A DNA stretch of 64,000 bases, taken from contig NC_049983.1 of NCBI RefSeq assembly GCF_000003815.2, forward strand, positions 2,703,007 through 2,767,006, in the 5' to 3' direction. Under the pieces are notes generated by a model, which saw only the letters and a list, made by a program, of their open reading frames with translations, had not been told where the DNA came from and searched no databases. The stretch comes from Branchiostoma floridae. Taxonomy: Eukaryota > Chordata > Leptocardii > Amphioxiformes > Branchiostomatidae. Below are positions 11,042 to 24,100 of this stretch, piece after piece (the stretch's first letter is position 1; the number at the start of each line of letters is the position of its first letter). The position numbers and the translations under genes are program-made.

Positions 11042-11141
11042 NNNNNNNNNNNNNNNNNNNNNNNNNNNNNNNNNNNNNNNNNNNNNNNNNNNNNNNNNNN
11101 NNNNNNNNNNNNNNNNNNNNNNNNNNNNNNNNNNNNNNNNN
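11042..11141. other. Assembly gap (100 N)
   Basis: Undetermined bases inside the left part of the inverted-repeat element. Reading frames drawn across it are meaningless. Confidence 0.99.
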
Positions 11142-11343
11142 AGAGACCTTCAAAACACACACACACACAAACTACTGTAACTTCTGCTCTGAGAATACTA
11201 GTACACCAAAGATCCCTTTGTAGCAGCACTATATTGTGAAACAGTCCATGGTTATGTCTATTATCTGCCCGTTAAACAATGTCTTTAACGCACCGTGCAG
11301 GCTTTGTTGGCGATAATGATTGACTTAAATGATTGACTTACAA

Positions 11344-11945
11344 TTAAATTAAGGTTGGAGCTTGGAGATCACGCTGGAGCGCTTCCTGATCCTCCTTACA
11401 TAGAATGGGTCTGTAGATCTTGCTATCATCAGCAAAGATTTTCACCGCACTGGTCACAACCTCCGGCAGGTCGTTTATAAAAACCACAAATAACGTAGGA
11501 CCAAGAACACTCCCCTGCGGGATTCCACTCTTGACGTTACGCCAGGAGGAGTGAGCTCTGTTGATTACTACCTTCTGCCTCCTGTTGCTGAGAAAGTCCT
11601 GTATCCACTTAAGTGTATAACCCATTATCCCATATGAATGCAGCTTGACAAGTAACCTCTTGTGGGGAACTGAGTCGAAAGCTTTTTTGAAGTCCAAATA
11701 GATGCTGTCCACTGGTTCCCCCCTCTCGAGACACTGTGACCAGTCGTTCATGACTACCAGTAGCTGTGTGGTACAAGATCTTTTGGGTACGAACCCATGT
11801 TGAGCGTCTGTAAATAACTCGTTCGCATTAAGATGGTCGACGAGTACATCTCTTAAGATGGAGTCAAGTGTCTTGACAACCACGGAGGTTAAGCTTACGG
11901 GTCTGTAGTTTCCTGGGTCCTGTCTGCTGGTTTCTATGTGACAGT
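11344..11945 (-). pseudogene. Non-LTR reverse transcriptase fragment
   Basis: About 200 codons of a LINE reverse transcriptase core. Visible motifs are NYRPVSLTS, the finger/palm FVPKRSCTTQL, IYLDFKKAFDSVPH, GIPQGSVLGPTLFVVFINDL and the catalytic FADDSK. The pattern is that of CR1/L2/Jockey-like clades. The endonuclease domain, N-terminus and C-terminus are missing, and upstream codons come from the surrounding inverted repeat, so this is a dead fragment. The frame itself has no stop over this stretch. Confidence 0.85.
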
Positions 11946-12241
11946 GTTTATCAATGTTTCCACAAAACACCCGACGGGGAAAACACCTGGCGGGGAATAC
12001 CCCACTATGACCGCGAAAAGAAAAAAAATCCGACAGGGAAACATCTATGGGGGGTGGGTGGAAATTACTGTTCCCGGTCCATCCAATAATTTTTGTCACA
12101 AGTATTTATTTTATCATAACACACACTGCATACTCTATCCACTGAAAAGTTTGCAGAGAATCATACACTTAAACACAATGTGTACTTGGTCCACTTAAAG
12201 ATTGTCGAGAATCATACACTTACAAACAAATTACATACTGG

Positions 12242-12349
12242 NNNNNNNNNNNNNNNNNNNNNNNNNNNNNNNNNNNNNNNNNNNNNNNNNNNNNNNNNNN
12301 NNNNNNNNNNNNNNNNNNNNNNNNNNNNNNNNNNNNNNNNNNNNNNNNN
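12242..12349. other. Assembly gap (108 N)
   Basis: Undetermined bases in non-coding sequence between the retroelement fragment and the repeat region that follows. Confidence 0.99.
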
Positions 12350-15149
12350 ATTGACGACAAAAGAAGACACTCGATAGTCTATCAGCTGTGTCGACAGTGA
12401 ATCTGGGAATGCCCCCCTCCCCACACAAACACATATTCTTCTTTCACATGACTACAATGAATCTCTAACACACGGCGTTGAAAGACAAAATTATAATGAA
12501 GGGTAGAAAGTTAATCACTTCTTACCTGACAATATTTGAAGAACTATCTGTTGGTTAACGTTGATGTGTTTTTTTTTTCAATATTGGAGAAAGTTACAGA
12601 GTAAATTTACGTCAGAAAGAACCAAGACGGTTCACGTTTATGTCGTCTGAAAAATGTACACAACAAAAAGCTACACAGTACACTTTGGAAACGTTACACT
12701 TTGGAGACGTTACTACCAAAATGAATTAACTCGTCAAAAAAAAACAACGGAGGGAAGAAAGCAAGATTAGCCAGTTCTTACCTGATGATATATTCTGCTG
12801 TATAAGACGACAGCTGACGCAAAATTTGACGTAGGACGCAGCAAAATATAGTCTTCTGTACGGCGCGCTCTTGCGTTGTAGCAAAATTGTCGTCTGCAGC
12901 TAGCTAGTGCACGTGAGTCACGTGAGTGGACCCCGGATGTCTGACCCGGATCAGTTCAAATAACCTACAGGGGTGGATGTATCAAAGAGTCCTACGAAAA
13001 AAATGTCGGGCCTGAATATGTCTTTCCTTGTTTATACCGTGTCTCTGTCTGGAAATATTTGTTTGTTTTTATAGAATTTTACAGTATATTCCTGTATGCT
13101 TTGTATTTGCTATCATACGGTCAAACAAATGTCTCTGACCCCCGTAAAATCTTAAATGGCCGGATCCAAATATCGCGCGAAGCTTAGCCAATCAGATTCA
13201 TAATCTGTTGCTTCTAGTTGCGGATTGGCTGAACGGCTAATTGATTTACACGGGGTGGGCCAGCTGCCAGCTGCTCTACGGTGGCGTGCTTCTGGTTGCT
13301 GGTTGGCTGAAGGGCTAATTGATTTACACGCAGGTGGCCTGGAGTTGACCATGCGTTCTATTCTTGACGCCCCAAATCGTAGGAATTGAGCAGAGAATTC
13401 CCCAATAAATCATTTTGAAGTGGTTTTTAACCAAAAATGATAACGGAGTCCTGTAAGTAAACATGCCATGCACTACCATACCATTTTGGGAACTTAATAC
13501 CAGGGCACAGGAGGCTCCAATATAAAGTTTGGTCAGAAAAACGCAAAAGAACTTAAATAAAATCATTTTAAAGTCATTAAAAAAAATGAAAAAAGAGCAC
13601 GTGGGTATTGGTCCACTCTACCCTTGTGCCAAATTTCAAGTCATTAATTCGATCCAAGAACGACGGAGATGAATCGCTTGGAAGATTTGACAGGAGAAAG
13701 AAAGAAGAAGAAGAAACACAAGTTAGGAATTTGCGTGTTTGTAAGCATAAGTCCGTGAGATTTCTGAAACAACAGCAGTTCCGTGATAAACGGAACCTTC
13801 TAAAAACGTACGGTACGGAGCTAACAGTGCAGCGAAAATACCATCGATAGCGATTCAACTTCGGATGGCAAACCGGACAAAAGTTATAATAAGTACTGTT
13901 GAAGTCATTAACGTTAAAGTGTGTTTTTAGTTGCCTTTGACGGTTTGACCTGAAATACTGTTACGCTAAACTCCTGAAGAGAAGTTAAGTGACTGCTGTG
14001 ATTATTACAGAAATGCCCCTAAAAACTGATACAATAAGCATTCTGAATAGCCTAAAGTGCAAGAGTTTCAGGAGGGCTTCGCCCCCCTGGGACCCCCAAC
14101 GGGGCTCTGCCCCTGGACCCTGCCGGGCCGGGGCCTTCGGCGTTCTTCGGCGGCCCCCGAAAAAAATTCTGTCGGGAACACATACGGAATCGTGGGGCCC
14201 CGCTTATGAATATTAATTAGCCTTCGCTCTTCGCGCACAGGTGTGGACTCCGTGCGGGGTCACGGAAGGTCACGCCAGGAGGCAAAAAGAAAACAAATTA
14301 CCCCTCAGAAAAGTGCCAAATTAATTATTTTAAAGCAGTTTATGTCAAAACTTTTACTTGGATCATTTTACCAACTATCTAATGCCTATCTACACCAAAT
14401 TTCAGGCCATTCCATTGTAAGACCAGGGTACAGGGGGACAATATATTTTATTTTGGTCAAAACATGACCTTTAAACCTCAATAAAATCATTTTAGAGGCA
14501 AATATGAAAAAATTGAGAAAAAAGCATCAAGGTATTGGCCCATTCTACCCCTGTGCCAAATTTCAGGTCATTCGGTCCAGGAACGGCGGAGATGAATCAC
14601 TTTGAAGATTTGACAGGAGAAAGAAGAAACATTACGAATACAATATATTTCACCATACTATGTATGGCTGAAATATAAAAAAGGAAGTCTGTTCTAAATT
14701 CCACTACCAGGGATCGAAATACTTTTTTCTGCATACCTGCACTGGTGCAGGTAACATTAAAGACCCTGCACCAGACAAACTTCACCTGCACCACCCTGAA
14801 TTAAGGAAGTATGGATCATACTAAAATTTCTGAGGAACCATTGCTTTTTTTCTTTTATACTTACTAGTTGGTAACAGTCAATGCAGATAACAACATTCCA
14901 CCTACATCATACTTAAAAGACAATTATGTATAAAAACCCTGTACATGGACCAGTGCAGGTTAGGTGCAGGTAGACACCAGAAATACCTGCACAGCTCCAA
15001 TTTTCCTGCACTAACTTCCATATGCAGGTGGTATTTCGAGCCCTGACTTCCTACGATTACAATAATGCTAATGTGTGGCATTATACGTACAAGACGGAAA
15101 ACTAAGTCACAACATTCACGGAGTAGTACACGTGGCCCTGTTGATACAA
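12350..15149. repeat. Non-coding dispersed repeats downstream of the FG-GAP gene
   Basis: No gene seen. Two related short repeats sit at 13190-13330 (ATTGATTTACACG twice, about 115 bp apart). 13370-13700 and 14330-14680 carry the same dispersed repeat family as the window start. A very GC-rich stretch at 14065-14165 contains GGGCTTCGCCCCCCTGGGAC-like palindromic sequence typical of transposon DNA. 14710-15050 has CTGCAC/GTGCAG-rich inverted sequence. Confidence 0.5.
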
Positions 15150-18100
15150 CTACCCATAGTGCACCAGCCAAGCTACAATGACCGATAGCAGGCCCACAGT
15201 CCCAGAGTTCACCATTCTGACGTCACTTCCGTTTTCAGCATCAGTAAACCGGAAGACGTGAACCTTGTCCTCACCATACGCAGAAATGAAGGCCTCGATA
15301 TTGCCATCGCCGTCTATGTCAGCAGCCGAGACGCCGCCTACAATTCCCGTACTCGCCAACAGGGGGCGTTTCTGGTAAGACCAGTCTGCAGGGTCGTCAG
15401 AGCTGGGAACGAGAAGGTACGCGTGCCCGTCGTCGTCCCCAGACAGCAGGATGGGTGGCTTTTTCGAATCACTGTAGTGCCAAATGGAAAATGTTTTTCA
15501 AACCTCAGTAGCAAACCGAGACCTTTAACTGTCACACCTCAAAACTTCAGATAACTGTGATTAGTTAAAAAAAGGTATAGGCTTAGATGACGATGGTTGA
15601 AACGGTGTTAACGGAAATAAATAACGGAATGTGGTTGCCTCTTTAATGAGCTCTTTTCTTTCGTGACCGTAGAAGGAACAGTTTGAAATGAAATGAAATG
15701 TTTTTAGTCTTCCACCATGTTTGACAATTCTCAATGTTCTTGTCCCGGGACAAAGCCTAATATCTGTCTGATCTGTGTGTTGAGGCAAACCGCTGCATCG
15801 CAGAACAAAGACAGAAATTAAAGTTCTTAGACAAGATCACTTTTTTTCACAGAATAAACATGTGTTCATGGTGCTTGCCTTTGTTGTTGTTCCCGCCGCC
15901 GCCATCTTGGAAAGTTTGCAATCGGGGCGCTGATTGGCTGGTGCCAATATAAGGGTAATCTCATTAATATTTATAAGCAGGGCGGTCAGTAACCAGCGGT
16001 GAGCCTCCAGATAGCAGGGCCCCAACAGATAGTTAGTTATCCGTTGAGGACCGTGGACGTAGGAGGATGACAACAACTTCCATGTTTTTAAAACTGCACA
16101 TTTTGCTGGGGTCCAAATTAATCCCACCCAAATTACTCTATAAATGGCAACGTATTTGTGTAAAAACAGAACATTTTTTTGTTAACTTATGATGTTTACG
16201 ATGGAATTTTTCCAAACCCAAAATGTTCAAATATTCTCAATGGGTCCAAACAAACCCTGTTGGGGGTGTTTGAGGGTGTAAATGTGCAGAGTTCCGTTCT
16301 TACCGCCTGAGTAGTACTGCTAAACCTGGTGTTCCTTCACCCTGCGTCACATTCCCTTGGACAGAGAACCCACTGGCGATAACATGTCGTTCCCAGGTGC
16401 CATTGCGGAAATCTTCGGGGATCTCGTACACCCGAACGGTTCCGTTCGTTCCACTGCCGAAAGAGTCATGAATATAATATCAACAAGACTAACACAAAAT
16501 GAGGGAAGATTAAACTTAACGTGACCAACCGTTAGAAAAATTGGGACTTTAAAACCCAAATGCTCGGCTGACTCCGTCGGTCTTGTCCTTGGAATGGAGT
16601 AAATGAAGCCGTTCATATTGGTCTTCACCGCCCAAGCATTGAACTGAGACGGGGGGTGACACAGGTTATCTAACACTTACGTTATGATCAACTGAGTTGA
16701 TTTCAAGACGACCACACCACTGGGAGCTTGTCTGGAGATTAGTTCCTCTAGATATGACTAGTTTACAACTATTGTAGGAAACTTCACCTGTATAATAACA
16801 AATGTCTCAGTTAACAGTTAAGTTGGCATCTCAGAGCTGGCTTTGCTTGTATCCGAATGACGTTCACCAATTGGCGCCAACAAGTCACCAATGTGCGCAT
16901 GAAATGGCAATTTTTTTACAATTCGCACTTGTGATAAAAAGGGATAATCGTTTTCGCAACTTCTAGTCGCAAACAAACAGGCGCGGCCCGGTGGCATTTT
17001 AACCCTATTCAGACCGGGGGGGGGGGGGGGGGGGCTTTTGAGGCCCGCGCTAACTTCGATGTCCTATAACGCCAGAACGGCTTACGCTAGAGCCACCAAA
17101 TTTATTGAGTTTTCCTAAAATATTCTTGGCAACAATTTCACGAAGTTTGATAAATTTTCCATTTTTTCTTCTTGCCATGGCAACCGTTTGTTGACAGGCA
17201 GTTTTGCCAAAAATCACTATTTTTGGTTCTAACAATGTATTTTTCACATTTATTTGCTATATTACTGCAATTTTGTTACATAAATAAAATCTTATATTAT
17301 TCAGCATATCTTTCATAATTATATATGCATAAATTATGCTAATTTGATGACGTCATCAGCCAAAAATCCAAGATGGCGGACCGAATGGCCAAATCAATAA
17401 TAACAAGCTAATTATCCCTTAAAATTTGTAACTACCTGGTATTTTTTCATCAAAAAACATCTAAATGAATGAATTTAGTCTATTTCCATTGCCCTTTGTG
17501 ATTATTTGTTGCAAAAAAAGTATTTAAAAAAATTCAAGGAGGTGGATATAATATGGCGGAGCCCAACTCGTATCTTAGATGTGCATGACGTCATTTTATG
17601 ACGTCATATTGACGTCATTGATGTTGCTATTGGCAGCGCAAGTCGTAATAAACATTATTGTTCTGTTATTTGCACTTCTTGTTACATTTTTGTAGCATAA
17701 CTTGAAGTTTTCTGAGAATACCCATTTTTCATGGGTTTGGCCAATGTAATCAAATTGATGACGTCATAATTACGTCATCTTACGTCAACGTAATGTCAAA
17801 CGTCACATACTTGTCAGATATTATGTCGAAATTATGTCCTCAAAATTTGGTGGCCCTACGGCACGTCGTTTTAGAGTTATAGGACTTAGAAGTGGAGGGC
17901 CTCAAAAGCCCCCCCCCCCCCGTCCAGGGATGACCAAAAAAGCCCGGTCTGAATAGGGTTAAGTCCTGTGAAAAAATCACTGTGAACCAACGACCGTATA
18001 TAGCCAGAGATGTCCCTTAGGCCACAGCAAGTAAATGTTATGGATGACATCCTCTGCAGACAGAAAAAGTAGTGCGATAGGGCGAAAAAAATCAAGATGG

Positions 18101-21100
18101 GTGAAAAAAAAAAGATTGCTACCTTTTCAAAAATAGGCACCACAAAAATGTGATGACTGCTGTAAAAAGAATTAAAGGGACAAAACATGGTATCAGAGCC
18201 AACAAGACATTCATTCCTGTATTTAAGACATGTATTGGTGTGGTAAAAGTGACACTAGTCTGGTAGCTGGCATCACCAACAAAGTTGGTAACCACACTCA
18301 TAGCTTCTATATTGGTGTCACTTTTACAACTATCCAATAAGTTTCATTGCTACAACTACGTACAGTCCTGGGTACCTCGCAAGTGTCACTTCTACAAATA
18401 CAACACAATATATTTGCTCATTTTGGTACTACTAAATCGTCATGTTGACCATCCCTCCCGAAGAAAAAAATTCTTGCTTTTTTTCTGAAATCAGGCGAAA
18501 ATTAATTCACGCGCTGATGGCATACATAATAATCAATTGCTGTGACCTTACCTACTTGTCACCACCAGCAAGTCGTCTTTTCCATCTCCGTTCACATCAG
18601 TCAACTGTCAGGACGACAACAAAGCAACGTCAACTACGAAGGACAAAGAAATGCTGTGTACACAACAAAGTGTTTTACTCAAATTAGATGATTCAATGAC
18701 CGCCTGTCGCCTTCCATAGGGCATTTCTGACTGGTGCGGTTACGTACTGCAGCTAGCTATCTCGGGTTACTTAAGGCCTGTGATTCGATGGAGCTCCCTG
18801 GGGAGTAAAAAAGGGCGTGGCCCCGCAAGGTTACCAGGGTGATGGAACCGAACACGAATTTCGAACCACTCCATGACCGCAGGTGACCTGCGGGACGCCA
18901 AGATTTCAGAACTGTCCAATGTCATGTTGTAACGTTACATTGCGAAAACAGGAACTCACTATGTATGGGGCACACTAACTACTTTTGGAAAGACGTCTAA
19001 GTGCTAACCGTATTAGGTATTGATGAAGTATTTATCAAATATTGAAATAATTCGATGCATTAAGAATACAAGGCCCCGCGGAAGCCGCATAATGGTACCG
19101 CCCGAACCGTGTTCGATGTAAAATGGTGGGAAAACGACAGCTTTGATTGACAACGGCCCAAAACTTTCGCGAAGCATATTGCATAGTCACATTTATGAGC
19201 TTCAGCCTCGGTCAAAACAGCATTATTGCTGACAAATTTAGTGTAAGCTCTTCTCTTGATGAATGTTAAAGCCAAGCGTGCTGTCCTCGCCAAGGCTTGG
19301 ACATATGAAGTGAACGATGTCTTTTTTTTACCAAAATGTGTATTTCTTACCCAAATTTCCAGCATTTCACGTACAAATCCACAATTGTCTAGTACATTTT
19401 GAACAGTTCAAGCATTGTGTGAAGTTTCATCTTGATACGATTACGCGAGAGCAAGTTATGAGGATTTAAGCGTTTTGACATTAGCTACCCGCGTGTCACA
19501 GGCCTTAAGTCACCTGAAATGTGTCGTTGCTAACAGATGCGCGCATAAACATAGAATACTTACACTTATATTGCAGACTATCTGCAATTATTCCTTCTTA
19601 TACATGTAAGTTTGCCTACCTGTACGTCGACGTACCGCTCGCTATCGCCATCAATGGTCGCGGTTCTGATCAGAGTCGGGTCCGTCCAGATGTCACCGGG
19701 GTCTGCCAGGAAACAAAGGACGGTATTATTCATTCACTAGGCTTTAGTTTGAAGCTGCAACTTTAAAGGGGCATTCCACTCAACACGGGAGTGTTATTTT
19801 CAGATAGATATTAATTTTAGGAAGTAATAAATGCATACTACTTCACATTATACGACAAAGTACCCAGTTGCTCCACGTGACTCAAAAGCATTCAGTCTTC
19901 TACTAAACTCTCCAAGTACCCTCTATTTGAATAAATCCTATGGCTGAATACAATGCAAAACTTTTAAGTAAGGTTACAAAACTCATTTCAGGATCGCTAA
20001 GAAATCTCGTCTTGGTATGTGTTCTTTGCTATCTTATGAGTAATTTGCCTTCTAGGTGTGCTCAGCGTACCTCATTTATTCCGAAAATATGCACGATAAA
20101 GAAAGTGTCTATGCGCATAGGGAATGTATGGGTAGGGTCTGTACGGGGTTTAGTGAGTGTCATATTGTTTTACAAAACACACATCGCGCAATTCATCCCA
20201 AGGTTAATTCCGCAAAATTCGGCTGATTATATATCCATTGACACATTATCTATTGGAAAACACCACTCCCTTCGGGACTGGAATGGCCCTTTAAAAAACA
20301 TGTTACATTTTATCCGAGAGGGACGGAATAAAATAGTAAAGGTAAAAGTGACCCCAGGCGTATATCATTGTGTGCCATTATGTCATTTCCGGTCGAAAAC
20401 AAATTTCCTTCCAGGAGTTTGTTTGTATATATGTCCTATAACTTGTTCTACGTTTTTACCGAGATTGGTTCATTGTTGATTAAGTTATCCTCGAAAGTTT
20501 ATGCATGGTCCAGTGGGGTCAAAACTGACCCCAGCATTTTTTTAAACAAACTGTTTGTAACATACCCTGTACTACAGTACTAGTGGATTTTCTTGCTATT
20601 AGCCATTGGGCATGAGTTTGCATTTATTATATCTATTGAATAGAATACTAAAATGACACACAAGGATGGGAAAGAGGGAAAGCGTGAAAATCTATTTCCT
20701 TTAAAGTTTTACCTTCTGTCCAAACGATACGAAATCTCCTGCCAAAATACTCCGGGCAGAGGAACGCCAGCTTCTCCACACCTCCTGCGGTGGTCAGTCG
20801 GACAGCCAAGGACTCGAATTCCGGACCTTGGATGACCACATGGGATGACCAGTTTGGGGTCTGTAGCCCACTGGACACTGGTTGTTCAAACCAAACTAGT
20901 TCACCTTGCGTTGTCGGAGGATCTAGTCCGAAAATAATAAAAAAAGTCAATGAATAAAGACTTTTGTTGTACATTTAGCCCAACCGAGCCGAACCATTTT
21001 TTGTGGAATCGCATGTGTGACAGCATTACATTTGGGGCCGCATAGTTAGCAGCAATTCACGACTTACAAACTTCCCATAATTCACAGCGCCAGGATTACG

Positions 21101-24100
21101 TATATGGATGTTATCACCGTTGCCCAGTGGGCGAAACGGGGGTGAAACCAGCTAAAACCTTCAGTACGACGGCGGCAAAGGATATAAACTGATGAGTTGT
21201 ACGACAAATATAGTACTACTATTATTAGACCTGAGAATTTTATAAGTTTTGTGGTAAGAACTTAAGAAGTATAACCTAGCCAGCGCACGTCACCACTGTA
21301 GCTGTTAGTTGGTTTCGCCCGATGACCTCACGGGTCACGATATCCGTAACCCTGGCGTTGTGAATCATGGGAAGTGTGCAAGTCGTGAATTCCCAGCTGC
21401 AGTGAGGAAGATCATGATGAGGACAGACGCTTACCGAAACAGCGGTTGTGATTTCATGTCTTGGTCGGGAACAAAGAATCTTCTTATCTAGTAATACTCT
21501 AGCCTGATGAAATTATTCAGGAGCATTTCGTATCAGAAAGAAAATGGAAGTAGCTAGACAGGCAACATTTTCCAGAAAACGCAGGATGTTACCAGTAATT
21601 TGCCTTTTATAAGCTACTCGCACACAACAGTATACCATTTGGCTCACAATTGAGGCGTTTGCTAAAAAAAGAAACAAGAAACCTTAGTTATATTCACAAC
21701 CAAATGAAAAATAAGTTTAACTAAGACACAGTTGTATACTAGTAACTATAAGGAGTGAAAACTGTTAAAGCTGTTTAAGTTGCGTTCTACAGTCTACCAG
21801 CGCCTCCAAGCAGTCATGAAAGGAACTCCAGGACGGAGGAGGAAGAAGAAGAAACAAAGAAGAACACACCATCGAAAAAAATTATGTTTTCCCTATCAGG
21901 AAACATAAATATAAGTCTTTTCATACTTGGAGGAGGATTGAAAACAAACGACAATCTCGCCACCACGGCATCCAGTCGGCCATCGCCATTCATGTCAACC
22001 CACTGTGGCGCTCGGGTGTAGGACCACAGCTGCCGCTGGGGGGCGCCTGAGATCAGCACGGCATCGGCTGTGATGAGAACATGCCAGGGAAAGAAAACTA
22101 ATGTTGTATTTTCTTTGTTCCCTCCGGGAAAGGAGTGTCACCCCCTGTCAGGAGGCTTTGAAATTTGTTTCTGAAGCTGTATCTCACAATCGGTTCCGTG
22201 GATCATTATGTCTTTTAGAACATGGTTATTTGAGATGGTACCTTCGCGATAAATTAATTGACGTTATTTCGTTTTCATCGTAGGTTTGTTTATGGGAAAT
22301 TTAACATTTTAGAAATCACCCCTATCTTTTGTGTATTATGGCACAGGCCAGCGATAACGCCGTATATTTAATTAGCTGATCAAGACAAATTATGCATAAT
22401 TTTCAGGCCTTTGAATGGCCATAACTCTCTAACGGTATGTCCGATTTTATTGAAATAAAAACCATTCCATTCTATTCACTAAGACATATCCAATGATATC
22501 AAGTTTGAAAAGTTATGATGAGTTTCAAATTTTTGCGTAATGTGAGACAGCTACTTTGACCTTGAATTTGGACAGACAAAAGGAACATTTGAATGGAAAT
22601 TATGTTAGATTATGATATGAAAATAGAACTACATAAAAAAAAACATTGATAGTTATTTTTTGGAAAATATCATTTTGAAATTTGGCTCAGCCACCCTGAA
22701 GTCCTACCTTAAATGGCTGTAGGTATTCGAATTATCTCAAAGTAGATGTTGCGTCATCTATTTGATCGGTTTGAGATAGTGGAGACATATATGTGTCCTT
22801 TATCTAATGGTTAATATAGCTTACCAAGTCAGTGGTCAAGTCATGTGTATTGGGCTGATGTCAGAGGTGCATTGCATAATATGGGGCTTAGAATGGGAAT
22901 AACTTGGTTTTCTTGGCATTTTTTCCAATCTGGAATTTTTGCCGCTGCGACAGCACCGGCTTTGAATCGACAGAAGCGGTTCGTTCAACCGTTCGTTTGG
23001 ATGGATGGATGCATGGATCGGCCAATTTAACCAAACCCTTCTAATAGCCCTTCTATACGCCTGATTACGTCATTGAGTCAGCGTGGCCGACCAGTCAAAG
23101 GCGCTGGGTGCAGACAGCGATTTGCTTTTGCAGCCTTGGATCGTGGGTTCGAACCCCACTTGTTACATTTTTGTTAGACAAATCTCTTGTAATGTTTTTT
23201 TTTTAATAGAAGACAGACCAATTCAGTAATTCGATGTTTAAAAAATCTTTGTTTCATGTGATTTTGTTTAACATCAAGTTTTTTTGTTTCATTAGAAGGA
23301 ACAGGTATAGACCAAGCTTTCCTAATCGGTTAAATTGTGTTCAGTTTATTCTGTTCACGTAGGTACAGATAAAGTATACCTTTATGGCTTTTTGGTTAGG
23401 ATAATTTTTTTCAAGATTGAAGTAATAGCTGAAATGGGAAATAATAATTCGGAAGTCGGCCCTTTTGTACATTTCTGATATGTAACGTTGACTTTGAATT
23501 GGTCAATTTTCATGACTTATGTTGTGTTGGTCTATTTTCTCTATTTCGATAGTACTGTAAATGCAGAAATGCTCGCGGTGGATTAATGTTCGCACTTCAC
23601 CGCGAACAAACTACAGCGAATATTTTCTTATTATGGTATTAGACTGCATGCAGCCCATGGTGTTGCCGTGAACTTAACACCACCGCGAAAAGTCCTTTTT
23701 CGCTACCGCGAAATTAAATCCCCGCGAACTTAAATGTTTTACAGTATGATATTGAAGTAAAGACCATTACGTAATGGCGTTATGTTCTAGTTGGCGTAAC
23801 GTCAGACACTTTATTCCACACTGCAAACGTGTTACTTCACGGAGGGTTGTATCATACAGACACTTGTTTGTGTATTTGTTTGTTTGTATTGCATATCGCA
23901 CAAGCTGCATATCGGGACAGATATATTTGATCCACTCACATTGTGATGTTCAGCTCTCTATTCGATAAGCTTAAGCTTGATTTGGTTTGGTTTGGTTTGG
24001 TTATACAGATCTCCATTAGTGACTAATATGTCACTATTCTTCCTGGAGTCCGGGTGATTTGTGGAGAATCACTAATTCTACACGGAAGGAGTTTACCATC

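Larger units (their letters stand above)
10905..12065. repeat. Inverted-repeat element containing a nested retroelement fragment
   Basis: The sequence near 10909-10945 (CCCCCATAGACGTTTCCCCG, then AGATTTTTTT) reappears inverted near 12024-12055 (ATCCGACAGGGAAACATC, then TATGGGG). More similarity continues inward (GGGGCATTCCCC near 10972; GGGGAATACCCC near 11993). This looks like a foldback-type element into which a non-LTR retrotransposon fragment was inserted. The left arm runs into a 100-base gap (11042-11141), so boundaries are approximate. Confidence 0.5.

Noticed and set aside
19940-20479. A 179-codon plus-strand frame
   Set aside because: Opposite strand inside an intron of the FG-GAP gene, no recognisable domain and no transposon motif; chance frame.
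23077-23166. Functional tRNA-Leu gene
   Set aside because: Acceptor and anticodon stems do not pair; only the A/B boxes and T-arm are good.
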